In this document: piece by piece, positions 16,246-25,810 of the stretch | Layout of the letters: every line of letters begins with the position of its first letter | How positions within the stretch are numbered: position 1 is the first letter of the stretch | From: Methanosarcina horonobensis HB-1 = JCM 15518 | Lineage (GTDB): Archaea; Halobacteriota; Methanosarcinia; Methanosarcinales; Methanosarcinaceae | Assembly (NCBI RefSeq): GCF_000970285.1 | Contig: NZ_CP009516.1 | Span: forward strand, 4,257,036 to 4,321,035 | Reading direction: 5' to 3' | DNA: 64,000 bases | Notes under the pieces: model-generated | What the model was told of the DNA's origin: nothing | What the model saw: only the letters and a program-made list of their open reading frames with translations | The model's database searches: none | Translations under genes and position numbers: made by a program

Positions 16246-16709
16246 TTTATTTTAAGAGTAATAAGTCTGGTTCTATATCATGAAAACAATTCTGGAAATT
16301 GTAAATGAGTAAAAGTGAAAAATGGCTTTTGGGATGAGCTCAGTAAATAGGACTTACTCAGTTGAAACTAGAAATCAATAGCGTTAAACCTTCGACTATC
16401 TAACACTCATATTTAACTATAACGTCTATGTGCTTTATTTTGTATTTCAAGTGCGTATAGTCCTAATGATTTTAAGCCATATTTTTAATTTTAAATATTA
16501 TTTTAGTATGACTTTTACTTTATATATTATTTTATTATCAGTTTCTAAATAATTTTATATAGTTCTTCCGCGTATTACATTGTAAAGAAAGTGTGATAGT
16601 GGAATTTAAAGTAGTAATTTCATCCTTCCAGCTACCTTTCAAATTATTTTCGTCTATATGGAGGCTGAACATTCTTTATGCAATTTCAGTTAAGTTCTAA
16701 AAAATATCA
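16246..16709. other. AT-rich spacer before the glycan locus
   Basis: About 460 bases with no gene. The stretch 16440-16570 is strongly AT-rich with several TATA-like boxes and may hold the promoter of the + strand arm. Confidence 0.4.
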
Positions 16710-16712
16710 TGG

Positions 16713-17122
16713 ATGTATATCATGGCTTTAACAATCGATGCAATGCCAGCTTATAACGAATCCGAATCAGTCGCGAACGTAATTCTGGACTGCAGAAAAT
16801 ACGTCGACAAAGTAGTTGTAGTCGATGACGGTATCTTGGATAACACTATCGAGCTCACTGAATCCTTAAGTGCCTACGTAGACCATCATGAAACAAATAA
16901 AGGCCACGGTGAAGCTCTCAAAAACTGTTTTGAAATAGCCTGCAAACTCGAAGCACATTCCATGATTATTATAGATTCCAATAGCTAGCACAATTATCAT
17001 GAGATCCAAAACTCCTTCATCCTCTGAAAAACGGTTTTGACCTGATAGTCGGCTCAAGGTATCGTAAACGGCAACGGTAAAAGCGTTCCCTTCTACTGAA
17101 AAGTATACCGTTAAACGCCATT
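16713..17122 (+). pseudogene. Broken GT2 glycosyltransferase
   Basis: The first 91 residues read as the start of a GT2 enzyme (AMPAYNES, VVVDDG, NKGHGEALKNC, MIIIDSN), then a TAG stops the frame where the catalytic DSDGQHN motif should be. Family sequence continues in other frames: HNYHEIQ, LHPLKNGFDLIVGSRY, VNGNGKSVPFY, up to about 17110. At least two frameshifts and several stops are present. It is a dead relative of the intact gene that follows at 17163. Confidence 0.85.
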
Positions 17123-17162
17123 AATTTAATCAATCTCTAAAAAACATTAGGGGGTTATTTGA

Positions 17163-18131
17163 ATGAATAATGAACTGATTATGGGCAAGAACACTCGGTT
17201 AACACTAAATAATGGGGAAATTCAAGACGTAAAGAATACATTTTCTCAAAATATAACCGTGGTCCTCCCCGCTTTCAACGAGGAAGTCTCCATCGGCAGC
17301 ATAGTCCTCCTTACGAAGCACCATTGTGACAACGTAATTGTGGTCGATGATGGCAGTTCAGATCGCACAGCTGCAATTGCCAGGAACGCAGGCGCCCACG
17401 TGATTGTACATGAGGTTAACAAAGGCAAAGGAGCAGCTCTCAAGACCGGATTTGAAGCCGCAGCCGAACTGGGTGCAAATATTATAGTAACTATGGACTC
17501 GGACGGCCAGCATAACCCCTCCGACATCCCAAGGCTGGTAGCCCCCATCAGAGACGGCTATGCTGAAATGGTCAACGGCAGCCGCTATTTAAGCCACAAT
17601 GACAAAAACACACCCATTTACCGTCGTGTCGGCCAGACCGTTCTCGATACAGCCACAAATATGAACTCCGGCCTCAGAATAACAGATTCTCAGAGTGGGT
17701 TCCGTGCCTTTGCAGCTTCAACAAAAAATATCTTCCGCTTCAATGCCCAGGGCATGGCAATAGAAAGTGAGATGCTTGCCGACGCAGGCAGGTCCGGGCT
17801 GCGAATCAAGGAAGTAGAAATCAGAGTACGTTATGACGTTGACTGCTCAACTGTAGGTCCGATAAAACACGGTTTAAGTGTCCTTTTCATGGTTTTGAAA
17901 GACATTAAATTTAACAAGCCTCTTTATTATTTTACAGCACCTGGCCTTGCTCTTGATGTGGGAGGACTGTATATAGGGGCTCATTTTCTGTATGAATTTA
18001 CCCCTGGCAGAGATCTGGATTTCGGGCCTACAATGATTATGATTTTACTTATTATAGGGACTTTTATGGCACTGACAGGAATATTGTTGCATTCGGTGTC
18101 TGCTGTTACGAGGAAAACGAAGGCGGCTTAA
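17163..18131 (+). CDS. GT2 glycosyltransferase, dolichyl-phosphate sugar synthase type
   Basis: 322 residues. The GT2 domain (about 27-235) shows VVLPAFNEE, VVDDGSSDRT, HEVNKGKGAALKTG and the metal/sugar motif TMDSDGQHNPSDI. The C-terminus has two membrane helices (about 258-282 and 290-312). This plan matches DPM1/AglJ-like enzymes that load a sugar on dolichyl phosphate, here probably as an early step of surface glycan or N-glycan assembly. A GGGGG run lies about six bases before ATG 17163. Confidence 0.85.
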   Translation: MNNELIMGKNTRLTLNNGEIQDVKNTFSQNITVVLPAFNEEVSIGSIVLLTKHHCDNVIVVDDGSSDRTAAIARNAGAHVIVHEVNKGKGAALKTGFEAAAELGANIIVTMDSDGQHNPSDIPRLVAPIRDGYAEMVNGSRYLSHNDKNTPIYRRVGQTVLDTATNMNSGLRITDSQSGFRAFAASTKNIFRFNAQGMAIESEMLADAGRSGLRIKEVEIRVRYDVDCSTVGPIKHGLSVLFMVLKDIKFNKPLYYFTAPGLALDVGGLYIGAHFLYEFTPGRDLDFGPTMIMILLIIGTFMALTGILLHSVSAVTRKTKAA

Positions 18132-18201
18132 ACTAAACTATTAAAAAGGGACTTTTCTTCTTGAAAATACTGCGATTTCTTATTTGCTTCAAAACTGAAG
18201 G

Positions 18202-19428
18202 ATGGTTCAAATGGTCATAGAAATTTTGTATTTACTCTCATTTTTATTTATTTGGCAATTTGTGGGTTATCCTGCATTTACGGCTGTTGTTTCTTATTTT
18301 TCAAAGCCTTGCGAAAAGGATTACAATTACAAGCCTTTTGTTTCTATTCTTATAGCAACTTATAATGAAGAATCTGTTATCGCCAGTCGATTAAAGAATT
18401 TGCTTGAGTTAGATTATCCTAGAAATAAGTATGAAATTCTTGTCATAAATTCAGGTTCTACAGATAACACTTCATCAATAGTTGAAAGCTTTACGAACTG
18501 TCCGAAGTTTTCCAATCCATCTATTAAACTGATTGAAGAAGATGAGAGAAATGGCAAGGCGTCAGCGATTAACCTTGGCCAGAAATATGCCAGGGGTGAT
18601 ATCATTCTGATTACTGATGCAAATTCACTTTATGATAGATCTGCCCTTAGAGAAATAATGCCGCATTTTAAAGACCCTTCAGTTGGTGCTGTAAGCGGGA
18701 AGTACATCGTCTCAAACCCATATAGGGCTCTTCCGGCTTCAGAGGCTTTTTACTGGGAAATCGAATCCATCATGTTTTCAGGCGAATCATATCTGGATTC
18801 GGTTTCTACAGTAATAGGTACAATAAGTGCATGGAGGAAGGAGCTAATGAATTTCAACAAAAAAACGTTATCCGAAGATCTGGATATGACAATTCAGGTT
18901 CGATCCAAAGGCTATAAAATTAAGTATGAGCCTGAAGCAACAGTTTATGAACTATCTGCAATCACATCCGAGGAACAGATTAAGCAGAGAAAGCGAATAT
19001 GTATTGGAACTATCCAAAATTTCTTCCTGCACATTCGCTTCTTTTTGACTTACCCCAGTTTATTTACATATGTTATTTTTCCGTCTCATAAAATGCTAAC
19101 AATGTTTTCTCCATTTGTGCTTTTATCTATCCTGTTCCTGTATGCTTTTAGCTGGGATTTGAAGGTCATAGTTTTTCATTTAATGATTAGCATAAGTGTT
19201 TTCATCTTAATTTTTATTTTACTAATGTTTTTAAAATCGGGATTTATAAAAAACACTAAAACGAAGTATAAATTCTCTATCTCAGCTACTCCAAAAATTG
19301 TTTATTATGTTTTGTTGAACGAGTATCTTATACTACTTGCATGGTTTGATTTCATCTTCGATAATTATTCCGTATTATGGGAGCGTGCAGATTCAACCCG
19401 TCAGGATATTTTAACTCAGGAAGGTTAA
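18202..19428 (+). CDS. Membrane GT2 glycosyltransferase (chain-synthase type)
   Basis: 408 residues. One N-terminal helix (about 5-25), a GT2 domain (about 45-275) with SILIATYNEE, INSGSTDNTSS, the DANS metal motif and an SEDLDMTIQ/QRKR acceptor region (the last two are Q/RxxRW-like), then three to four C-terminal helices (about 285-405). The plan is that of processive or long-chain synthases such as cellulose/hyaluronan synthase relatives. It follows the first GT2 by 70 bases and is followed by the radical SAM gene after 3 bases, so an operon is likely. Confidence 0.85.
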   Translation: MVQMVIEILYLLSFLFIWQFVGYPAFTAVVSYFSKPCEKDYNYKPFVSILIATYNEESVIASRLKNLLELDYPRNKYEILVINSGSTDNTSSIVESFTNCPKFSNPSIKLIEEDERNGKASAINLGQKYARGDIILITDANSLYDRSALREIMPHFKDPSVGAVSGKYIVSNPYRALPASEAFYWEIESIMFSGESYLDSVSTVIGTISAWRKELMNFNKKTLSEDLDMTIQVRSKGYKIKYEPEATVYELSAITSEEQIKQRKRICIGTIQNFFLHIRFFLTYPSLFTYVIFPSHKMLTMFSPFVLLSILFLYAFSWDLKVIVFHLMISISVFILIFILLMFLKSGFIKNTKTKYKFSISATPKIVYYVLLNEYLILLAWFDFIFDNYSVLWERADSTRQDILTQEG

Positions 19429-19431
19429 AAA

Positions 19432-20910
19432 ATGAAAGTATACTTTTTAAACCCACCATTTGTTCCCCGGTACAGCCGCAGCTCTAGATGGGCTGCCAGA
19501 TGCAGGGGTGGAGCTCTCTATTATCCTATCTGGCTGGCTTATGCTGCCGGAGTGCTTGAAGAAGAGGGGCATAAGATCAGGCTTGCGGACGCGCCTGCTT
19601 GGGGATGGGATGTCGAAGCTGTATCAGAAGATGCCAGGAAATTCAAGCCTGAAGTTATCATTTCGGAATGCAATTTCCAGAGCCTGACAAACGACCTGGA
19701 AGTTTTGAACAAAATCAAGATCGAATCTGGAGCAACATCGGTCGTCGTGGGCCCTCCCACTTCCCAGTTCCCGGAACGAATCTTGGAGTCTGGAGCCGAT
19801 ATTGTAACAAGGTTTGAGTATGATTTTACGATAAGGGATATCGCGGATGCCCTTGAAAATGGGAAATCTCTGGAAAATGTTAGAGGGATTTCCTTTGAAA
19901 AGAAGGGCAAAGAAGAAGAAGGGGGTAAAATTGTCCGCACTCCAGACCGCGAACTTCTCAAGTCCTCAGAACTCGATTCAATTCCTTTCGTGTCAAAAAC
20001 ATACAAAAAATACCTCAACTTGGAAGATTACTTCCTGGGCCATACCCTTGCCCCCATGGTGCAGATCTTTACAAGCCGCGGCTGCCCTAACCTATGCACG
20101 TTCTGTTCCTGGCCATCAACCCTGATGGGCAGAAAATACAGGGCAAGAAGTTCGGAAAATGTCGTTGACGAGCTTGAATACATCTCAACAGAGCTTCCTG
20201 AGGTCAGGGAAATCTTCATCGAGGACGATACGTTTACTGCAGACAAAAAAAGAATTCTTGATGTCTGCAATGGAATCAGGGAAAGGGGCCTTGACATTAC
20301 CTGGTCCTGTAACGCCCGGGCAAACTTAGATTACGAGTCCATGAAGGCGATGAAAGTAGCAGGTTGCAGACTCCTCGACGTAGGCTACGAATCCGGAAAT
20401 GACCAGATCCTTAAAAACATGAAAAAAAGGATCACAACAGCGGAGAGCAGGCAGTTTACAAAAGACGCAAAGAAAGCCGGCCTTATGATCCTTGCGGATT
20501 TTATCCTCGGCATGCCCGGGGAAACGAAAGCCACAGCCGAGCAGACAATCCGCTTTGCCAAAGAGATAAAGCCCAATATCGTCCAGTTTTCGGTCGCAAC
20601 ACCCATTCCTGGCACCGAGTTCCACGATATTGCCAGCAAAAACGGCTATCTGCTCGTCGACGACATCGAAAAGTCCCTGGACTCCGAAGGGTTCCAGAAA
20701 TGCATAATTTCCTATCCCGATTTCACAAAAGAGGATATCGAATACTATGTGGATAAAGCCCTGAAGGGCTATTACCTGACTCCTGCCTACGTTCCGGTTG
20801 CATTCTCTAATATCATGAGGAAGGACGGAGTTCATGAACTCAAGAACATGGCAACGTCGGCAAAAGGTTTCTTCAAATACCTGGGCAGGGACAAAGAGCC
20901 AAATGTTTGA
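19432..20910 (+). CDS. B12-binding-domain radical SAM protein
   Basis: 492 residues. N-terminal cobalamin-binding Rossmann-like domain (about 1-140), then a radical SAM core whose cluster motif is C218-P-N-L-C222-T-F-C225, followed by DDTFTADKKRI and VGYESGND typical of class B enzymes, and a C-terminal extension of about 90 residues. Such enzymes do methyl transfer to unreactive carbons or other radical steps. Its place between glycosyltransferases suggests modification of a glycan or its lipid carrier; this is inference. The stop overlaps the next open frame by four bases. Confidence 0.88.
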   Translation: MKVYFLNPPFVPRYSRSSRWAARCRGGALYYPIWLAYAAGVLEEEGHKIRLADAPAWGWDVEAVSEDARKFKPEVIISECNFQSLTNDLEVLNKIKIESGATSVVVGPPTSQFPERILESGADIVTRFEYDFTIRDIADALENGKSLENVRGISFEKKGKEEEGGKIVRTPDRELLKSSELDSIPFVSKTYKKYLNLEDYFLGHTLAPMVQIFTSRGCPNLCTFCSWPSTLMGRKYRARSSENVVDELEYISTELPEVREIFIEDDTFTADKKRILDVCNGIRERGLDITWSCNARANLDYESMKAMKVAGCRLLDVGYESGNDQILKNMKKRITTAESRQFTKDAKKAGLMILADFILGMPGETKATAEQTIRFAKEIKPNIVQFSVATPIPGTEFHDIASKNGYLLVDDIEKSLDSEGFQKCIISYPDFTKEDIEYYVDKALKGYYLTPAYVPVAFSNIMRKDGVHELKNMATSAKGFFKYLGRDKEPNV

Positions 20911-20960
20911 TTAGATTAAGGAAGTTAAAACCTGCCATCTTTGCATCCCGGAGATACTTC

Positions 20961-21989
20961 ATGAAAGTTTTATTCACCCACGAAATATTTATGCCCGATT
21001 TTCACGGTGGGGGCGAATTCCTTACATATGAAATAGTAAAAAGAATGATAGATAAAGGCTTCGATGTTACGGTTCTGACCACAGGTGACCCAAAAATCGA
21101 GAGTTATGAAAATATCCGCACTATCAGGTTCCCGGTCAACCGCTATTTCATGAACCTGACCGGTCCCTGGATTGCAAAATACGCAAAAGGCTTCGACCTC
21201 ATCCAGTCAAACAACTACAATGCCTGCTATCCTTCCCTGATGGCAGGCAAGCTGGTAAAAAAGCCTGTCTACTGCATGGTCCACGGCATGTACGGCAAAA
21301 AATGGCTTTCCATGCGGGGCCCCTTTTTTGGGAACCTCTCTCGTGCCATAGAAAAGTTCCAGGTCTCTGGAGATTACGAGAAAATAATCTTTTTCAGTGA
21401 ATTTGCGAGAGATGCAGGTGTTTCTGTCGGGATTCCGAAAGAACAAACAACTGTAATCCATCCCGGCATTGAATACGATAACTTTTACGTAGGTGAAAAG
21501 GAACCCTACGTGCTCTTTGTGGGTAGGCTCTCAAAGCAGAAAGGAATCACCTACCTGATTCAAGTAGCAAAGGAACTGCCCCACATAAAATTCAAAATCG
21601 CGGGCCGGGACGAGGAAGAGGGCTGGATTAAGAAAGAGGCTCCTAAAAACGTTGAGTTCCTGGGTTTTGTGAGCAATGAGGAGCTAAGGGAGTTATATTC
21701 TAAGGCGCTGGTTTTCTGCCTGCCATCGGTTGCCGAAACTTTCGGGCTAGTGATTCTGGATGCTATGGCTTCGGGGTGTGCGGTTGTGTCGACAGTCCCT
21801 CTTGACTATGAGGGGTTTAAGGTGGATGTGGGGGATGTGGAGCAGTTGAGGAATGCTATATCGTATCTTTTTGATAATGAAGAAGTTGCAGTTTCAATGG
21901 GGCTTAAAAATAGGAAGAAAGTGCAGAGTTATAGCTGGAAGAATTGTGTTAAGGAATTATCTGAGTTGTATATGAAAGGTTTGATTTGA
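20961..21989 (+). CDS. GT4 glycosyltransferase
   Basis: 343 residues. ATG 20961 is preferred over the upstream ATG 20907 since GGAGAT lies six bases before it and MKVLFTHEIFMPDFHGGGEF is a classic GT-B start. The C-terminal donor domain shows FVGRLSKQKGITYLI and the EX7E motif in ETFGLVILDAMASG. It would transfer a nucleotide-activated sugar to the growing surface glycan. A 40-base relic of the 3' end of a sister gene lies at 24633-24675. Confidence 0.88.
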   Translation: MKVLFTHEIFMPDFHGGGEFLTYEIVKRMIDKGFDVTVLTTGDPKIESYENIRTIRFPVNRYFMNLTGPWIAKYAKGFDLIQSNNYNACYPSLMAGKLVKKPVYCMVHGMYGKKWLSMRGPFFGNLSRAIEKFQVSGDYEKIIFFSEFARDAGVSVGIPKEQTTVIHPGIEYDNFYVGEKEPYVLFVGRLSKQKGITYLIQVAKELPHIKFKIAGRDEEEGWIKKEAPKNVEFLGFVSNEELRELYSKALVFCLPSVAETFGLVILDAMASGCAVVSTVPLDYEGFKVDVGDVEQLRNAISYLFDNEEVAVSMGLKNRKKVQSYSWKNCVKELSELYMKGLI

Positions 21990-22053
21990 ATCTAACTGCC
22001 CTTAATATAAAAATTCATAATATGTGAGTTTTGTTTCGTAATTATAAGGTGTT

Positions 22054-23157
22054 ATGTCTATGTCTCAAAATATCTTTAACTCAAACAATAAATCAAGCTT
22101 ACGAATTCCTTCAGTTGATATACTTAGAGGATTAGCATTACTACTAATGATTGAGGCTCATATCCCTATATCCGTAGAATGGGCATCTAAATGGTCAAAT
22201 ATTTTGGCTGCGCCTTTTTTTTTGATTATTTCAGGGTTGAGTTACGACTTATTTTTATTATCTAGAAAGCGGAAATCAACTGAAAAAAAATATTTGTACA
22301 TTGAAGTATTATCTAGAGGTTTTCTGATATATGTGCTTCCCTTAGTTCCATACATCATAATCAGTGTCCTTTTTACAATCCCATTTGTTCAGCTTCCATA
22401 TGTACAACATTATTCAATTCAAGTTTTCCATTGGGGTGTGTTCCAAGTTATTGGAGCGGGATATGTTTTAGGGGCAATTATCCCCAATAATTTGAAATCA
22501 AAAGTTTTCTTTGTAATTTTTACATTCACCTCGGCTTTCATAATTAGTAATTTTTATCAAAATGTGTTTTACTTTCTGATTAATGATATTTACGCATTTT
22601 TCCCTTGGGTAGGGTATTTTCTATGCGGGCGTATTTTTTACGAGTTGTACAGTAGATCTTTCAAAGATGAAACCTTACTTGGATTTTCACTTTTATTTTT
22701 GATTTCAAGTTTATTGATCATGAAAATCTTAAAGATGGATTTTCTATTATCTGCTCGCGATCAATTTCCGATGTTTTTATTTATATCTAGCTTTTGTTTT
22801 ATTATATTCGCCCTGATGATTATTTTCATAGATCGGAGACATTTTTATCATAGCTTTTTTAATTTGTTTGAAAATATAGGAAAAATTTGTTTTACCAGTT
22901 ATTACATTCATTTTCCAATTTTATTTTTTAGTATTTATGTTTCTAAAGTTTTCTTTGGTGGTACAATTTTCTTAGAATATTTTAGCTCTTTAACTCTGAA
23001 CATAATCATACTTTTACTTCTCATCATAATTCTATCCTGTACAGAAGAAAACTGGAGAAACTATAATTATATTTTTGGGTTTGAATGGTTTATCAGGGTA
23101 GGATCACAAATTTTGATAAAATTGGTCGCCAAAAGATTTCCCAAAAGATTCCCCTAA
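22054..23157 (+). CDS. Multi-pass membrane acyltransferase, DUF1624/HGSNAT-like
   Basis: 367 residues with about ten helices. The signature RIPSVDILRGLALLLMIEAH at the first helix is typical of the heparan-glucosaminide acetyltransferase/DUF1624 and acyltransferase-3 group, with the conserved Asp-Arg and a following His. Likely acetylates a sugar on the outer side of the membrane. Last gene of the + strand arm before the transposon relics; base composition is markedly more AT-rich than the two genes before it. Confidence 0.7.
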   Translation: MSMSQNIFNSNNKSSLRIPSVDILRGLALLLMIEAHIPISVEWASKWSNILAAPFFLIISGLSYDLFLLSRKRKSTEKKYLYIEVLSRGFLIYVLPLVPYIIISVLFTIPFVQLPYVQHYSIQVFHWGVFQVIGAGYVLGAIIPNNLKSKVFFVIFTFTSAFIISNFYQNVFYFLINDIYAFFPWVGYFLCGRIFYELYSRSFKDETLLGFSLLFLISSLLIMKILKMDFLLSARDQFPMFLFISSFCFIIFALMIIFIDRRHFYHSFFNLFENIGKICFTSYYIHFPILFFSIYVSKVFFGGTIFLEYFSSLTLNIIILLLLIIILSCTEENWRNYNYIFGFEWFIRVGSQILIKLVAKRFPKRFP

Positions 23158-23595
23158 AAGGTTCTCCTAGTATTATCTTTGGCTGCTGTACGACTCAGTA
23201 CCAAAATTAAGTAATGAACGTAAAATTAAAAATCACTAATTTTGTAATTGGTTATAATCCTTTGAATACGTCCTCTCTACTGAAGTCTTTTGATACCAAA
23301 TATTGAGTTTGATTGAAGAACAGATTCTTCCTGCAAATTCAATATTTCAATCGAAAAATGCAAAAGTCACTAGATTTTTAGGATCTAAAAAAACGACTTG
23401 AGATTGAAAAGCATATTGATGCTTTATTCATAAAACAAGTGTTTAATCGATACTCCTTAAAAAATACCTTTCGTTTTTATTTTAAATTCATTTTTATCTT
23501 GTAAAAAACTGTAAAACTTATTGAGGAGGATTGATAATCCTCCTCTAGTGTTTGTTTGTGAAGCCTCCGCTTATCCCGATAAACGGAGATCATAA
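23158..23595. other. Spacer before the transposase relic
   Basis: No gene is seen. A GTTTATTTT/T-rich stretch follows the acyltransferase gene, and the part from about 23520 (TGAGGAGGATTGATAATCC, TCCGCTTATCCCGATAAACGGA hairpin) probably belongs to the left end of the transposon relic. Confidence 0.4.
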
Positions 23596-24614
23596 ATGGA
23601 AATTGCTTTCAGAGATATTAAACGTTTTTGATTTACGATCTACCAAGCAAATCTTGCACAATACAGGATGCTACCTCTTGAAAAATCGGTACCTGCCTTG
23701 AAAATCGTCATCTTGAGCATGTATTTTTGCCTTGAAATTTCCTATGTAGTCAGAGAATTGAACAAAAAGAGAAAATTAAGGAAATTTATGAGAATCAAGT
23801 CAGTACCTTCTGAAGATGAAGTTTATAGCATCATGAGTAGCTTTGATCTAGATCAGTTTATCAACTTTGCTATTGGAGTGCTTAACAACATTTGTTCTCG
23901 TCGTAAAAGAGGTACAAGCCAAACAATAACTGATAGTACAGACATTAATCTCGATTTAACTGATTTAAGAGGAAAATTAGCCAAAAGATGCTAAAAGATC
24001 GAGATTTTAAATGGGGTCACTCTAAGCATAGAGGTTATTTCATAGGGATGAAACTAAGTCTTGTCCTAGAATATCCAAGCTTAAAACCGTTAGCTTTCGT
24101 CATTAATGAAGCAAACGTTAGTGAATACACAGTTTATCCACAGATTCTTGAAGAAGTAAGTAGAAGGAAGAAAATAAGAGCAGGAGACGTACTTTATTTC
24201 GATAGAGGTTATTACTCATATGAAAATTATGTGATAGAAATAGCAAAATACAAAATAGTTTCTGTTATTTTTCTAAAGATTAATTGTAATTTTAACAAAT
24301 TTTCAATATGCTAAGCTATCCTCTGAATATATTTGATTCAAGAAGAAATACAAAAGAAGAAAAGGAGCTTTACAAGAAACTGGTTGTAAAATTGAAATCA
24401 TTGATCGAAAATTGGGGAGGACTTTAGACCTATTAGGTCTCTAATAGAAGATGTGTTTAAAGTAACTAAGAAAGCATGCAATATGGAGAACTTACATAGA
24501 TATGCGATGCGTTCTGTAAAAAAATATTGCTCTTTGGCGGTATTTTTGACAGAGGTAGTTATAGCTTTCTTTGTTAGCGATAAAAAGGGATTGCAAAACT
24601 TTGCTGAGAGTTAA
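23596..24614 (+). pseudogene. Degenerate DDE transposase (IS4/IS5 superfamily)
   Basis: The frame opens MEIAFRDIKRF, meets a stop, continues as FTIYQANLAQYRM and then through DSTDINLDLTDLRGKL, shifts frame at about 23990 to KDRDFKWGHSKHRGYF and VLYFDRGYYSYENY, shifts again near 24300 and ends with RSLIEDVFKVTKKA and KKGLQNFAES. DST, DRGYY and the late Glu are the expected DDE triad region. At least three lesions make it inactive. The exact IS family is not assigned. Confidence 0.85.
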
Positions 24615-24629
24615 GAAAAATAGCACTAT

Positions 24630-24676
24630 ATAATTGTGTTAAGGAATCATCTGAGTTATACATGAAAGTTCAAATT
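24630..24676 (+). pseudogene. Relic of the 3' end of a GT4 gene
   Basis: AATTGTGTTAAGGAATCATC and the following bases match the last 40 bases of the GT4 gene (21945-21985) with few differences and read NCVKESSELYMKV against NCVKELSELYMKG. The rest of that gene is gone; the transposase relic abuts it on the left. Confidence 0.75.
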
Positions 24677-24704
24677 ATAGTCTTCAACTCAATAAAGTAC
24701 ATTT

Positions 24705-25722
24705 TTAATTTGTGGATAGAGTGTTTCCATCCATTTCTTTGCAAACGATAATGATGCTGATATTCTGTAAAACTCGTTTCTGATTATATTTTTCATCTGT
24801 TCTTTTGATTGAATAAACGACAGATAATTCTCTCTTTATCGTTTTCCATACAAATTCAACCGGATTTAAGTCTGGTGAATAAGGAGGAAGGAACACAAGT
24901 GTTTTTTAGTTCTCTTGCTTTCTTTATCGTTTTATCAGCATGACGTGATTTTGAATTATCCAGAACCAGAATTATTCTTTTCTTTTGATTGTGTTCCACA
25001 ATTTTTTCCAGAAACTCACAAACGTTTTCTGCTTTTGAAAGCTCCATAAAATCTATGAAATTATTACCGTTGATAGAATAAAATGCGAATGCATTTGCTT
25101 TTATGTAATCTGTGTTTTTTATCATCAAAGGTTTTTTAAATAACCACAATCGTTGCGTATTTGCCTTTTTCTGTGGTGAAGATTCATCTAGAAAACCGAT
25201 AATATATTGCTTGTTTGGATCAATATATTTTGGAACTGCTTCGGCTAACTTTTTTAAAATTTCTTCTGCGTTTTCAGGTCTTCTGTAGTCAAAAGTATAT
25301 GGCTTTGAGTGATACATGTTAAAACTATGCAGTATAACTCCTATTTGTTTTTGTGAGTACTCTATACCATATTTTTCCTTTATTAGCTCCATAACTTCTC
25401 TTGTAGTCCAGTAAACTTTATTTTCCAACAAAGCTCTTAACTCTTTTATTTGCTCATCTGTAAGTTTTGACTTTCTTCCTCCTCCAAAATTTGGTGTTAA
25501 GGCGGTATAGTCGCCTTTATTCCATTTTTCTTGCCAGTAATATCCTGTTTTCTTAGTTACTCCAACTTTAGTAGTAGCTTCTTCTACAGAATCTCCCGAA
25601 AGCCTGAACTTGATGAAATAGAGACTTTTTAGCACTCTTGAATTGTTCTCATGTTTTATTAGAGAGTTTATCTCATCAAGAGTTACCTTTTGATCAGTAG
25701 GAATTTGTTTCTTCCCTACCAT
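24705..25722 (-). mobile_element. IS630-family transposase, frameshifted
   Basis: The N-terminal 288 residues carry a helix-turn-helix (VEEATTKVGVTKKTGYYWQ), a second winged part, and the first two catalytic Asp (GFLDESSPQ, LVLDNSKSRH). The C-terminal motif FLPPYSPDLNPVEFVWKTIK, holding the last Glu, lies in another frame from 24896 down. The switch is needed just after CTAAAAAAC (about 24905-24912 on the - strand) and must be +1, or a one-base indel in the A run. The C-terminus ends oddly with NTLSTN. Terminal repeats were not identified. Confidence 0.85.
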
Positions 25723-25810
25723 AAGTGAATATAGGCTTTAATATGTGTAATAAGTTGCGTTGGATACTATAATTCTCTGTTTGACATTCTTAGAAAAGCT
25801 TTTTATCCAT

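Noticed and set aside
24900-24915. Programmed minus-one frameshift in the IS630 transposase
   Set aside because: The heptamer fits, but a minus-one shift leads to HLCSFLL rather than FLPPYSPDLNP; a plus-one change is needed.
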